Shown here in pieces: positions 1-10,721 of a DNA stretch of 64,000 bases. A model generated the notes under the pieces. It saw only the letters and a program-made list of their open reading frames with translations. It searched no databases and was not told where the DNA came from. The translations under genes and the position numbers were made by a program. Location: contig NZ_JACHXW010000002.1 in the NCBI RefSeq assembly GCF_014192395.1, forward strand, positions 1 through 64,000. The letters run 5' to 3'. The stretch comes from Paenibacillus endophyticus. Its GTDB lineage: Bacteria; Bacillota; Bacilli; Paenibacillales; Paenibacillaceae. Position 1 is the first letter of the stretch. Each line of letters opens with the position of its first letter.

Positions 1-187
<187 letters not shown>

Positions 188-309
188 AAGTTTTCGCTTC
201 GACGCGATGTCGAATCGAAAAGCTTCAGGTGTTTGAAATGCTCATTACTTGTTATCGCTTTTTCGCTTATCCCGAAGGATTTGCGAGGCAGTTGTTACTC
301 GTTGTTCAG

Positions 310-418
310 TTTTCAAAGAGCAATCTTTTCTTTCGTTTGTTACGCTTGTTTTGCTTGTCGTCCGCGTGTTTCTCTCGGCCGGAATTAGAATATATCATGC
401 ATCCGCCTAATTGGTCAA
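310..418 (-). promoter_or_regulatory. rRNA operon promoter and boxA-like antitermination site
   Basis: On the minus strand, TTGACC (413-418) and TATATT (389-394) are separated by 18 bases, a good sigma-A promoter. About 70 bases downstream lies TGCTCTTTGAAAA (310-322), the boxA-type sequence common in Bacillales rRNA leaders, followed by a leader of about 120 bases up to the 16S start. The stretch from 188 to 598 holds this leader and promoter. I see no gene in it; an open frame on the plus strand there has no family resemblance. Confidence 0.7.
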
Positions 419-598
419 GCTTTTATTCAAAAAAACTTTTGATGTTTCATTTATTTCGGAAAACCAGTAAAAACGATACCCATTTCGTTACGGCACCGAA
501 AGATTCAACTTTATTACGACACATCAAATCATATAGAATAAAAAGACATCTACTCGTTCTGATATTCCTAATCTCACCAAAGCAGAGGAGCACTACTT

Positions 599-1540
599 AT
601 GTTGGCACCGGAAATGAACCAAATCAAAAAAATGCTGCCTCTATGGCTAGAATCAAGCAAACGTCATTGCAGCAATGGAAAGGTAGCCTCTTATATCCCT
701 GAGCTGTCCAAATCGCCAATTGACGCGTTAGGCATTCATATCGTCGATTCAAATGGCCACTCCATTTCTGAAGGAGATGCCGGGCTCTCTTTTACCATGC
801 AGAGCATATCCAAGGTCTTCACGCTCATTCTGGCCTTGATGGATAACGGAGAAGAAGCTGTCTTTGATAAGGTCGGTATGGAACCTACGGGTGACAACTT
901 CAACTCGATGCTAAAGCTGGAGCTCGTACAGCCTGGCATCCCTTTCAATCCTCTCATTAATGCCGGTGCGATTGCGATTTCCTCCATGATTGCGGGCAAG
1001 GACGCTTTGGAGAAATCTGAGCGCGTACTGTCTTTCTTGCGCCTTCTTTCTAATAACAGCTCCTTGAACTGGGACCTTGACGTATATCGTTCTGAATCGG
1101 CAACGGCTAATTTAAACCGTTCCATGGCTTATTTTCTGAAAGACAACGGTGTGCTCAAAGGTGAGGTTGAGCATGTTCTCGACGTTTATTTTCGTCACTG
1201 CTCGGTAAGCGTGACCTGTGCAGATATCGCTCAAATGGCACTTATACTCGCACATAACGGTTTAAATCCGCTAACTGGAGATGTGCTTATTCCGCGCCGT
1301 TATGTTCAGATTGCCAAAACCTTCATGACAACCTGTGGTATGTACAATGCGTCTGGCGAGTTTGCCATCCAAGTCGGGCTTCCGGCCAAAAGCGGCGTGT
1401 CCGGCGGTATTTTAACCATCGTACCCGGCAGATATGGCATAGGATTGGTTGGTCCCTCCTTGAATCGCAAAGGAAACAGCATAGCCGGAGTCGACCTTCT
1501 GCAATCATTGTCGCAGCAATTTGATTGGAGCTTGTTTTAG
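599..1540 (+). CDS. glsA: Glutaminase A
   Basis: Hydrolyses L-glutamine to glutamate and ammonia in the cytoplasm. The 313-residue length fits the serine-dependent, beta-lactamase-fold glutaminase family. Visible motifs are the nucleophile S-x-x-K in QSISKVF (about residues 68-74), NPLINAGAI (about residues 119-127), and the late AKSGVSGGIL block, which matches the family's conserved K-S-G-V segment. The ATG at 599 has AGAGGAG 8 bases upstream. It is a single gene reading away from the rRNA operon, with a terminator just after it. The family call is secure; whether it serves acid resistance or glutamine catabolism cannot be read from this locus. Confidence 0.95.
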   Translation: MLAPEMNQIKKMLPLWLESSKRHCSNGKVASYIPELSKSPIDALGIHIVDSNGHSISEGDAGLSFTMQSISKVFTLILALMDNGEEAVFDKVGMEPTGDNFNSMLKLELVQPGIPFNPLINAGAIAISSMIAGKDALEKSERVLSFLRLLSNNSSLNWDLDVYRSESATANLNRSMAYFLKDNGVLKGEVEHVLDVYFRHCSVSVTCADIAQMALILAHNGLNPLTGDVLIPRRYVQIAKTFMTTCGMYNASGEFAIQVGLPAKSGVSGGILTIVPGRYGIGLVGPSLNRKGNSIAGVDLLQSLSQQFDWSLF

Positions 1541-1563
1541 GCCACCAGGACCCATAACGGGAA

Positions 1564-1604
1564 AAGGATGACACCGAAGCGAATTCGCCGGGTCATCCTT
1601 TTTG
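1564..1604. terminator. Intrinsic terminator between convergent genes
   Basis: AAGGATGAC and GTCATCCTT form a stem with a GC-containing loop and are followed on the plus strand by TTTTTG. It lies between the glutaminase stop and the DUF1232 gene that ends at 1617, and could serve both strands. Confidence 0.8.
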
Positions 1605-1616
1605 TTAACCGTCTAA

Positions 1617-2180
1617 TTATGGCTGTTGATTAATGAGCTTCACATTTTTGTTCAAAATAAAAAACTGCTCCGCTTTATCGCGGTGCTCATCCTTGATTTG
1701 GCCGCTGAGCGCTTTGTAAGCGATGAATACAGCTGTCGCATCATCTACAAAGCCTGCCACCGGCAAGAAATCTGGGATGAGATCAAGAGGCAGAATCCAA
1801 TACGCAAGCGCGCCGATCGCAGTAGCTTTGGCGCTTAGCGGCGTATTCGGGTCAGCCGAGCAATAATAAAGCGTCACGACCTCCTTGGCAAAAGGTACTT
1901 TGGCCGCATGCCGTTTCACTTTTGCCCAAAAGCCTTCTTCCACGTATTTCGCTTGCTTGTCTTGATCGCCGATTTTGCCAATCCATTTGTTGATATCGAC
2001 TTCTTCTAACGGTTTATCTTTATCCAAGGTCAAGGAAGAGTTCACATCCTCCTCGGCAACCTCGAAAGGAACGGCTTCTTCCACCAGCTTAGCGCCGCAA
2101 ACGGAGCATTGCGCAGTCATTATGCTGGTTGAATCCACATCGTTGTTATGTCCGCAATTCGCGCACTGGGCTATTGTCAT
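1617..2180 (-). CDS. Zinc-ribbon and DUF1232 membrane protein
   Basis: A 187-residue protein of unknown function. Near the N-terminus are two C-x2-C pairs (CANC and CSVC), a likely zinc ribbon. A linker rich in acidic residues follows, then a DUF1232 (YkvA-like) domain around residues 90-165 with the diagnostic WILPLDLIPDFLPVAGFVDD segment, which in this family forms a short hydrophobic hairpin. I chose the ATG at 2180 because GGAGGTGGG lies 5-7 bases before it. The open frame extends further upstream, but without a ribosome binding site. It appears to be a single-gene unit. No specific role should be assumed. Confidence 0.85.
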   Translation of the reverse strand: MTIAQCANCGHNNDVDSTSIMTAQCSVCGAKLVEEAVPFEVAEEDVNSSLTLDKDKPLEEVDINKWIGKIGDQDKQAKYVEEGFWAKVKRHAAKVPFAKEVVTLYYCSADPNTPLSAKATAIGALAYWILPLDLIPDFLPVAGFVDDATAVFIAYKALSGQIKDEHRDKAEQFFILNKNVKLINQQP

Positions 2181-2277
2181 GCATCCCACCTCCACGTTAT
2201 ATCTACTAATACTCGATAGCCCCGGCATTAGTTGCAATATTGATAAGGCTTCGTATTAAATATTAACCGCTAAAACG

Positions 2278-4140
2278 CTAGCTTGACTCATTCAGCATCC
2301 CATTCTTCAATTGACCGCTGACCATGGAACTGTAATAGCCATTCTGATCGACCAACTCCGAGTGTGAGCCTTTCTCAATAATATGGCCATCCTGCAGCAC
2401 GACGATTTGATCGGCTTGCTGAATCGTATTTAAGCGATGGGCGATAACAAAGCTGGTTCGGCCTTGCATAAGCCGCTGCAGCGCTTCTTGGATTTTGATT
2501 TCCGTAACCGTATCGATGCTGCTAGTCGCTTCGTCCAGCACGAGTATAGAAGGATTCGCAAGAATGGCTCTGGCAATGGCGAGCAGCTGTTTTTGTCCTT
2601 GACTGATTCCGCTGCCATCCTGTTTAAGCCTAAATTGGTAGCCTGATTTCAAACGCATGATAAAAGTATGGGCATTAGCAAGCTTCGCCGCCTGCTCAAT
2701 CTCTTCGTCTGTCGCATCGAGCTTCCCATAGCGAATATTCTCACGGATCGTTCCTTCAAACAAGAAAGGATCCTGAAGCACAAAAGCCATATGCGAGCGC
2801 AGATTTTCACGTTTGATCATACGGGTATCCGTACCATCAATCTTAATACTGCCAGAGCTGGGATCATAGAATCGGCATAACAGTTGAATCAATGTCGTTT
2901 TGCCGGCTCCCGTCGGACCTACTAACGCAATGGTATCGCCCGGCTTCAGCTCAAAGCTGACATCACTGATGGTGGAAGCGCGACCTTCGTATGCAAAGGT
3001 CACATGGCTGAACACGACATTCCCTTTCACCTCTGCCAGCTCTCTCGCAGCCCCCTCGTCAACGCGCTCCTCCTCTTCACCCAGCACGTCGAACACCCGT
3101 TCCGCTCCTGCCACTGCGGAGAGCAGTGTATTCCATTGGTTCGCCAAGTCATTGAGCGGCCGCGTAAACTGTCTCGAATATTCAGCGAATATAATAATCG
3201 TGCCGACCGTTATTTGATCATTCAGCACAAAAATAGCGCCTACGCCAGCAATAATGGCAAAGCTTAAATTGTTGAGCGCATTCATCAGCTTCGGAATAAA
3301 TCCGGAGATTGCCTGCGCCCAGAAGCCGGATAAGCGGATTCGCTCGTTGCGCTCCTTAAAGGCAGCGATGACCGTATGCTCCTGCGAGAATGCCTTAACG
3401 ATGCGTTGGCCGGACAATGTTTCTTCAATATAGCCATTCAAATCGCCCAGATTGCGCTGCTGGGCTTTGAATAGCCGCCCTGTCTGTTTCGTTATCCACT
3501 TCATGCCGATCAGCATTAAAGGCACGACAAGAAAGGTCAGCAAAGTCAATAGCGGGCTGAGTGACAGCATGACAGCAACCGTTCCAATTAGCAGCAGCAT
3601 GCTCGAGAACACCTGAATGGCGGAGCTGTTCAAGGACGAGCTTACATTCTCAATATCGTTCGTAACCCGGCTCATCAATTCGCCATGCTGACGCTTACTG
3701 AAATACGGGATTGGAAGTCTATGCAAATGCTCAAACAATTGCAGGCGCATCCGATAAACCGTTTTCTGTGAGATGCCAATCATCCAAATGCTTTGCAGCC
3801 ACATGGTGATCGAATGCAGCACGTAGACGACACCCATTCCCACGAGAAACACAACAAACCCGTTGTCGCGGGCAATCAAAAAATGATCAATTGCCGTACC
3901 TGCCAGGTATGGGCCGAGCAAGGACAAGGCAGAGCTCAATACGACCATAACCATGACAGCGGCCAGCCGTCCTTTGTACAGGATCAAATATCCCCACATC
4001 TGTTTCAGCGTAGCTGATGTGTTTCTCGCGCGCGGCTTGCTCTTCTTGTTCGGCGTTTCTGACTTCGGATTAGCTACCTCTGCCGCTTTGCCTTCCATGT
4101 TCCTCTCATATTGGAAAGGTTCTTTCAATGCTTTAAGCAC
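2278..4140 (-). CDS. ABC exporter half-transporter, catalytic (canonical) subunit
   Basis: A fused permease-ATPase of about 620 residues, with a six-helix ABC exporter membrane domain and a C-terminal ATPase domain. Visible ATPase motifs are Walker A GPTGAGKTT, a variant signature GISQGQKQ, Walker B ILVLDEATSSID with the catalytic Glu, and the switch His in FVIAHRLNT. The SQGQ-type signature with an intact Glu/His is the pattern of the canonical partner in heterodimeric exporters (BmrD, TM288, YfiC types). I chose the GTG at 4140. It has GGAAGGAAGG upstream and overlaps the stop of the preceding gene by 8 bases (GTGCTTAA). An ATG at 4098 is the alternative. The substrate is unknown; multidrug export is typical for the family. 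Confidence 0.9.
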   Translation of the reverse strand: MLKALKEPFQYERNMEGKAAEVANPKSETPNKKSKPRARNTSATLKQMWGYLILYKGRLAAVMVMVVLSSALSLLGPYLAGTAIDHFLIARDNGFVVFLVGMGVVYVLHSITMWLQSIWMIGISQKTVYRMRLQLFEHLHRLPIPYFSKRQHGELMSRVTNDIENVSSSLNSSAIQVFSSMLLLIGTVAVMLSLSPLLTLLTFLVVPLMLIGMKWITKQTGRLFKAQQRNLGDLNGYIEETLSGQRIVKAFSQEHTVIAAFKERNERIRLSGFWAQAISGFIPKLMNALNNLSFAIIAGVGAIFVLNDQITVGTIIIFAEYSRQFTRPLNDLANQWNTLLSAVAGAERVFDVLGEEEERVDEGAARELAEVKGNVVFSHVTFAYEGRASTISDVSFELKPGDTIALVGPTGAGKTTLIQLLCRFYDPSSGSIKIDGTDTRMIKRENLRSHMAFVLQDPFLFEGTIRENIRYGKLDATDEEIEQAAKLANAHTFIMRLKSGYQFRLKQDGSGISQGQKQLLAIARAILANPSILVLDEATSSIDTVTEIKIQEALQRLMQGRTSFVIAHRLNTIQQADQIVVLQDGHIIEKGSHSELVDQNGYYSSMVSGQLKNGMLNESS

Positions 4141-5863
4141 GGGATACACCTTCCTTCCCGAACTGTGATTCATAAATTTTTTGATATAGGCTTGATTGCT
4201 CAATAAGCTGCTCATGCTTGCCTTGTGCGAGGAGTTGGCCTTCGTCCAGCAGCAAGATCGAATCAGCGAGCACCGTTGAGCTTATTTTTTGTGTAATCAG
4301 AAAAGTAGTGCATTTCACTAGCTTAAGCGCTTGCAGAAGCGCAGCTTCTGTCTTCACGTCCAACGCACTCGTACTGTCGTCTAGCAGCAGGACAACCGGT
4401 TTTCTGACCAAAGCTCTGGCAATTGTAAGCCGCTGCTTCTGGCCGCCCGATAAATTAACGCCCTTCTGGCCAACAATCGTATCGTATTGCTCCGGCAGCT
4501 TCATGATGGTCTCATGAATTTGAGCGAGCTTCGCCGCTTCAATAATTTCATCACGCGTGGCGTTTTCCTTGCCCCAACGAATATTTTCTTCCACAGAGCC
4601 CGTAAAGAGCATAATCTCCTGAGGCACATATCCGATCTGCCTGCGCAGCTGCCCCAGCTTCATCATCCGATTATCGCTGCCATCAACGCTGATCTTGCCG
4701 GACTGCACATCGTACAGCCTGGGAATCAGTTGTAGAAGCGAGGATTTCCCTGAGCCCGTGGCACCCATAATGGCAATCGTCTCGCCTGGTTTGACCGTGA
4801 AAGAAATGCTGCGCAGCACGTATTCGTCAGCTTCCGGATAATGAAACGACACGTTGTCAAAGGAAACATGCCCAGCTCGCAGCTCCAAGCTTTCATCGCT
4901 ATGCTGCGAATCCGTCAAGTCAAGCTCCGTAACCATAACTTCTTCCATCCGTTGCGCCGACGCGCGAGCCCTTGAGAAGTTGACTACAATCATCGACATA
5001 ATAGACAATGCCGCGGTTGTCCTCGTTGCATAATTGACAATGGCAATAACCTCACCTACTGTAGCGCCGTTCGTATCCAGCTCGATTCTTCCGAACCATA
5101 GTACGGCCATTACGCTTGCGTTCATAAAAAGCAATACGATAGGCATCGTAATCTCGGTTAAGCGAAGCGCTGCAACGGTACGGCTCATCAATTGCTCGCT
5201 AGACCGCGAAAATCTGGCGGACTCATGCTTCATTCGCACGAATACGCGGATAATTCTCATTCCGATTAAGTTTTGCTGCATCACGCCGTTCACAGCATCC
5301 AGCTGCTGCTGTACGGAACGGAACAGCTTTTCACCCTTTTTGAGCACCCATAGCAAGAATATGCCTAAAAAAGGAATTACGGCAGCAAGCCAGAACGCCA
5401 GCTTCGGCTGAACGACAAATGCCATTACAATGCTCCCGATAACGAGAAGCGGAGCGCGAAGCATTATCCGCAAGCCCATAAAGACCGTATTCTGCAGCTG
5501 CGTGACGTCATTGGTCAGCCTAGTGATTAGCGATGATTCAGGAAAGCGGTTAAAATTGGCGAATGAGAACGATTGCACTTTTTCATAGAGCCTCTCCCTC
5601 AGATCAAAGCCAAAGCTTTGACTGACGTGAGAAGCGTAAAACGAGCTGAGAATGCCTGCTGCAAAAGCAATAATAGAGCAGACTATCAGAAAGCCGCCCC
5701 ATTTCAGTACAACGGTTAAATTGTCGCTGCCAATGCCATCATCAATAATTTTGGAAATAATAAACGGCTGCAGCAGCTCTACCATGAGCTCGACTATCAT
5801 AAGCAATAAAGCAACATAAGCCGCAAATCGATACTTTTTGAGATAAGCAAACATATTCAGCAT
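4133..5863 (-). CDS. ABC exporter half-transporter, degenerate-site subunit
   Basis: This 576-residue ABC exporter (membrane domain plus ATPase) is the first gene of the pair. Walker A is GATGSGKSS and the signature LSGGQKQRLTIARAL is standard. However, Walker B reads VVLLLDDSTSALD, so the catalytic Glu is Asp, and the switch His is Gln (TFLITQKIS). Asp plus Gln is the pattern of the non-catalytic site in heterodimeric exporters such as TM287/288 and BmrC/D. It is therefore expected to pair with the downstream gene, with which it overlaps by 8 bases. The ATG at 5863 is preceded by GGAGG with 7-base spacing. It resembles B. subtilis YfiB, but I did not confirm this by search. Confidence 0.9.
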   Translation of the reverse strand: MLNMFAYLKKYRFAAYVALLLMIVELMVELLQPFIISKIIDDGIGSDNLTVVLKWGGFLIVCSIIAFAAGILSSFYASHVSQSFGFDLRERLYEKVQSFSFANFNRFPESSLITRLTNDVTQLQNTVFMGLRIMLRAPLLVIGSIVMAFVVQPKLAFWLAAVIPFLGIFLLWVLKKGEKLFRSVQQQLDAVNGVMQQNLIGMRIIRVFVRMKHESARFSRSSEQLMSRTVAALRLTEITMPIVLLFMNASVMAVLWFGRIELDTNGATVGEVIAIVNYATRTTAALSIMSMIVVNFSRARASAQRMEEVMVTELDLTDSQHSDESLELRAGHVSFDNVSFHYPEADEYVLRSISFTVKPGETIAIMGATGSGKSSLLQLIPRLYDVQSGKISVDGSDNRMMKLGQLRRQIGYVPQEIMLFTGSVEENIRWGKENATRDEIIEAAKLAQIHETIMKLPEQYDTIVGQKGVNLSGGQKQRLTIARALVRKPVVLLLDDSTSALDVKTEAALLQALKLVKCTTFLITQKISSTVLADSILLLDEGQLLAQGKHEQLIEQSSLYQKIYESQFGKEGVSRA

Positions 5864-5961
5864 CTTTAATCCTCCGAGTAATAATGGCTTAAACGAGCTA
5901 GTTCACTCATTATAACCGCTTTAAAAAGGAAAAGCGCGGGTTCGAAGCAGCCTTGGCTGCT

Positions 5962-6882
5962 TTAAACGCCGCGAATATCCTCATAGAAGACACGAAACAT
6001 AATATCATGGTTATAGTTGCCGAATCCCTTTCCATATAAGGTCAAGCCTCCGACATGAACCGCATCCTCTTTTACCTCGATCCGGAATGTCCAAAAGTTG
6101 CGTTCCAGACCGATTTCGCCAATGCTGACTGCTGACATATGCTGTCCGTCAATGAGCGTCCCGTTCTCTTGGATCCTGATTACCTTCAACAGTCCGTACT
6201 GATTGACGCGGTCTCCCCACCATGCCGGTGAAAACCTTCCTCTAACATCTCCGTAATCGCCTGGGCTCGTCCACATTCCGATATCCTTGCCATTGAGCGA
6301 GAATTCGATATCCGATGGCCAATTCTCGTTGACGCCTGGCGCTTCAGACCCCAGCTCCAATGTAATCTCCAGCGCTAGAGGACGCTGGCCCGCTACCAAG
6401 TAATTCGGCACCTTATACTCGACAAAGCCTTTGCCAAACCACAATATCCCCGCGTTCATCCGCTCCGGCTCCAGAAAGAAGCGCGGATCGTCAAACTGTC
6501 CGATCATCTTGTCAACCGTGGCAATGCCGCAAGTCGGAAACACCTCAAATTCAGTAAAATGGCCGACTGGCACGCTTACGTCATGCACCTTCCTCAAATC
6601 CAGTGCAGGATTAGGAAGCTCGATCGAAATGGAGTGCTCTGCAAGTGAACAAATTTTATGGGTTCCGCCCTGCTTGCGTACCATTTTGGTATGTACAATG
6701 CCTGCTTTCTCCAGCTTTCTGACATGCATCGTGACAATCGCACTGCTGAGTCCGATAGCCTCAGCCAGCTCCTTTACGTTCATCATATCTGCAGCCAGCA
6801 GGTTTATTATGGATAACCTTACCGGGCTCGCTAACGCTTCATATAAAGGCAGCCATTGTTCGTCCGTATTGGCTTGTATCAT
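5962..6882 (-). CDS. ArsR-type winged-helix regulator with unknown C-terminal domain
   Basis: About 306 residues. Residues 10-80 form an ArsR-type winged helix (LYEALASPVRLSIINLL, then LAEAIGLSSAIVTMHVRKLEKAGIV), so it is a DNA-binding regulator. The remaining 220 residues, which include FSLNGKDIGMWTSPGDYGD and end in IMFRVFYEDIRGV, match no domain I can name. A beta-rich sensor domain is a guess. I chose the ATG at 6882 because GGAAGGAGG lies 8 bases upstream; the longer frame starting at 6999 has no such site. It follows the arabinofuranosidase gene on the same strand with an 86-base gap holding a hairpin and a possible TACAAT -10 box, so it may control that gene or be made independently. 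Confidence 0.8.
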   Translation of the reverse strand: MIQANTDEQWLPLYEALASPVRLSIINLLAADMMNVKELAEAIGLSSAIVTMHVRKLEKAGIVHTKMVRKQGGTHKICSLAEHSISIELPNPALDLRKVHDVSVPVGHFTEFEVFPTCGIATVDKMIGQFDDPRFFLEPERMNAGILWFGKGFVEYKVPNYLVAGQRPLALEITLELGSEAPGVNENWPSDIEFSLNGKDIGMWTSPGDYGDVRGRFSPAWWGDRVNQYGLLKVIRIQENGTLIDGQHMSAVSIGEIGLERNFWTFRIEVKEDAVHVGGLTLYGKGFGNYNHDIMFRVFYEDIRGV

Positions 6883-6916
6883 TTTTTCGCCTCCTTCCTC
6901 TATTGTATAACAAGAG

Positions 6917-6959
6917 AGGGGCATCCCAAAAGCCGTAATTGCGGCTTCCGGACACCCCC
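6917..6959 (-). terminator. Hairpin between arabinofuranosidase and ArsR genes
   Basis: On the minus strand GGGG and CCCC flank an inner AAGCCG/CGGCTT stem. The following sequence is only mildly T-rich, so this may attenuate transcription rather than end it. Confidence 0.45.
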
Positions 6960-6968
6960 ATTTCACTA

Positions 6969-8799
<1,831 letters not shown>

Positions 8800-9705
8800 A
8801 TGAGCAGTCATACACGCTCGCTAGAAGATGCAGCCGACCAGATCCTTAACACCTTGAAGCACTTTCTACAGGTTGATACCCTTTTCATCACTGCATGTGA
8901 TGGACAAGGCAGTAGAATCATTCGGGCATTCAACCGTCATGAGAATTGGATGCAGAGCAACATGCCGCTTTCGTTGCTGCACAGCTACAGTAACCTCATC
9001 GCAATGCATACCGAACCCTCATTACGCATCCCTAACCTCCTTCATGATCAACGGACAGCATCGTTGGCAATTACAAAGCAGCTCGGAGCTCGCTCTTTAA
9101 TCGGTGTTCCCATTAAATCCGATAAGCAGGTTGTTGGAACCATCTGCGCTTTACACGCTGAACCTATCCATTTGGATGAGAGCCAACTCGCGTTTGTGGA
9201 GTCATTGGCGTCCTTTTTCGGTTACGTTGTTGAACTTGAGAATGCAAGCGTTACCGATAGCTTGACCGGCCTATATAACCGGCGTTATTTGTCTCATCTC
9301 TACTTCAACGGATCAGACAAGCAATATAGCGTTATGTTCATCGATATTGATGATTTTAAAGAAGTAAATGACTCCTTTGGCCATGACTTCGGAGATGTGC
9401 TTCTGCTTCATATAGCAGCTAGGCTTAAGCAAAACGTCCGTAAATCCGATGTACTCGTTAGGTACGGCGGGGATGAATTCGTCATCTGCTTTCAGCATCT
9501 CGTTGGTAACCAAGATATTGATTTCGTAGCCAATAAGATTAAAGAATCCTTCAACGAACCTTTCACGATTGACGGGCATGCGATTCGCATATCCGCCAGT
9601 ATTGGCATCAGCTCTACCCATGGCACAAGCAATAGTCTGAAAAATCTGATCAGCGATGCCGATCAGGCAATGTATGGCATCAAACAGATCGAAAAAAACC
9701 TTTGA
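8800..9705 (+). CDS. GAF-GGDEF diguanylate cyclase
   Basis: Makes the second messenger cyclic di-GMP from two GTP. The 301-residue protein has an N-terminal GAF-like sensor (about 10-145, with GARSLIGVPIKSDKQVVGTICALH) and a C-terminal GGDEF domain (about 148-300). Active-site and metal residues are intact: MFIDIDDFKEVND and RYGGDEF. An RKSD sequence five residues before GGDEF matches the RxxD inhibitory site, so product inhibition is likely. It has no membrane segment and is probably cytosolic. The ATG at 8800 has CAGGAG 8 bases upstream; the frame could extend to a TTG at 8770 without support. The signal sensed by the GAF domain is unknown. Confidence 0.92.
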   Translation: MSSHTRSLEDAADQILNTLKHFLQVDTLFITACDGQGSRIIRAFNRHENWMQSNMPLSLLHSYSNLIAMHTEPSLRIPNLLHDQRTASLAITKQLGARSLIGVPIKSDKQVVGTICALHAEPIHLDESQLAFVESLASFFGYVVELENASVTDSLTGLYNRRYLSHLYFNGSDKQYSVMFIDIDDFKEVNDSFGHDFGDVLLLHIAARLKQNVRKSDVLVRYGGDEFVICFQHLVGNQDIDFVANKIKESFNEPFTIDGHAIRISASIGISSTHGTSNSLKNLISDADQAMYGIKQIEKNL

Positions 9706-9755
9706 AAGCGTAGCTGAGCAAAGAGCTTATAAGCCCTGCAGTTTCGCTTCAAAGG
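9699..9755. terminator. Long-loop inverted repeat between convergent genes
   Basis: CCTTTGAAAGCG (9699-9710) and CGCTTCAAAGG (9745-9755) pair with one bulged base around a loop of about 34 bases. It overlaps the GGDEF stop codon and lies just before the end of the YceI gene. There is no clear U-tract, so its role as a terminator is uncertain. Confidence 0.4.
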
Positions 9756-9763
9756 TTGTTTGG

Positions 9764-10498
9764 TTATTTGCTGAGGAGCAGCCTCAGTTCAATCGTTAAA
9801 TTGTTTTCGGTTTCCATCACAACGGTATGTGGATTCTTCATGCCGAAATCACCGAATGTAACTACCGTATTTGCTTCGAGCTTCAACGAGCCTCCATCAT
9901 ATGAAGTTTTCCCTGCAAAAGCAACCTCCTTCGTAATCCCTTTTACGGTTAATTCACCTTTAATGCTCACATCATAAACTTCTCCTGACTTCCATTCCGA
10001 AGGGAGACCCTCAAAGGATATGGCTTTAAACTCAGCATTCGGAAATTGGGCTGTATCTAAATACTCTGCTTCCGAGATATGCTTGTCCCGTTGTGAATTT
10101 CCCGAATCCATGCTTGTTACATCAACTGTACCGACTGCACTCGTCTGTGCCGGATCAGCCGTATTCAACTGCCACGAGCCAGTTACCTTACCAATTTCGT
10201 AATTCACTGTATCACGCGATGTTGTCACGGAGAAGTACACTTTTGAATCCGCATTGATTGCCCAAGTTCCATCTATATCCGCAGCGTTCTCGGACGTTTC
10301 TGCCGCTTCCGTTTCTTCTTGCTCCGCATTGCCCGACGTTCCTTCTAAGGTACCGCTGTTATCTGTAGCCGGTGCCTCAGCAATCACGCTTTCAATTTCC
10401 ACGTGATTCCCGGTTAGACCGTCATACACATAGTAGAGAGCACCACCTGCAACGATAATAATTGCTGCTGCCAGTATGAGTATCTTTTTATTTTTCAT
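9764..10498 (-). CDS. YceI-like protein with N-terminal membrane anchor
   Basis: This 244-residue protein has a single N-terminal hydrophobic helix (ILILAAAIIIVAGGALYYVY) with no clear cleavage site, so it is probably anchored and exported. An Asp/Glu/Thr-rich low-complexity linker (about residues 40-75) leads to a YceI-like lipocalin-fold domain (about 78-244), with DSKVYFSV, the paired YLDTAQFPNAEFK and GELTVKGITKEV segments, and a final TIELRLLLSK strand. YceI proteins bind isoprenoid-type or other hydrophobic ligands; the ligand here is unknown. GGAGGGAAAGAG precedes the ATG. It reads alone, convergent to the cyclase gene. Confidence 0.88.
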   Translation of the reverse strand: MKNKKILILAAAIIIVAGGALYYVYDGLTGNHVEIESVIAEAPATDNSGTLEGTSGNAEQEETEAAETSENAADIDGTWAINADSKVYFSVTTSRDTVNYEIGKVTGSWQLNTADPAQTSAVGTVDVTSMDSGNSQRDKHISEAEYLDTAQFPNAEFKAISFEGLPSEWKSGEVYDVSIKGELTVKGITKEVAFAGKTSYDGGSLKLEANTVVTFGDFGMKNPHTVVMETENNLTIELRLLLSK

Positions 10499-10721
10499 CT
10501 CTTTCCCTCCTATATTTTTTGTGGAAGGTGTCTGTAGTTACTCCCGTTTCTCCACCACACTACAAAGTGTAATGTAACAATCTGAGAACAATCTGAAACA
10601 AAGCTTAAATAAAACTGAAAATATTTTCCGTATTGTGAATTAAGCTTCTCGACGTCATAACCTTGGCCATCTCTTCATACATATGGTATGAATCGTATTT
10701 TCGAGTGCGGAGGGATGACGA

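Noticed and set aside
736..1125. Open frame of 129 codons on the strand opposite glutaminase
   Set aside because: It lies wholly inside the glutaminase gene, has no ribosome binding site and shows no family features; a shadow of the real gene.
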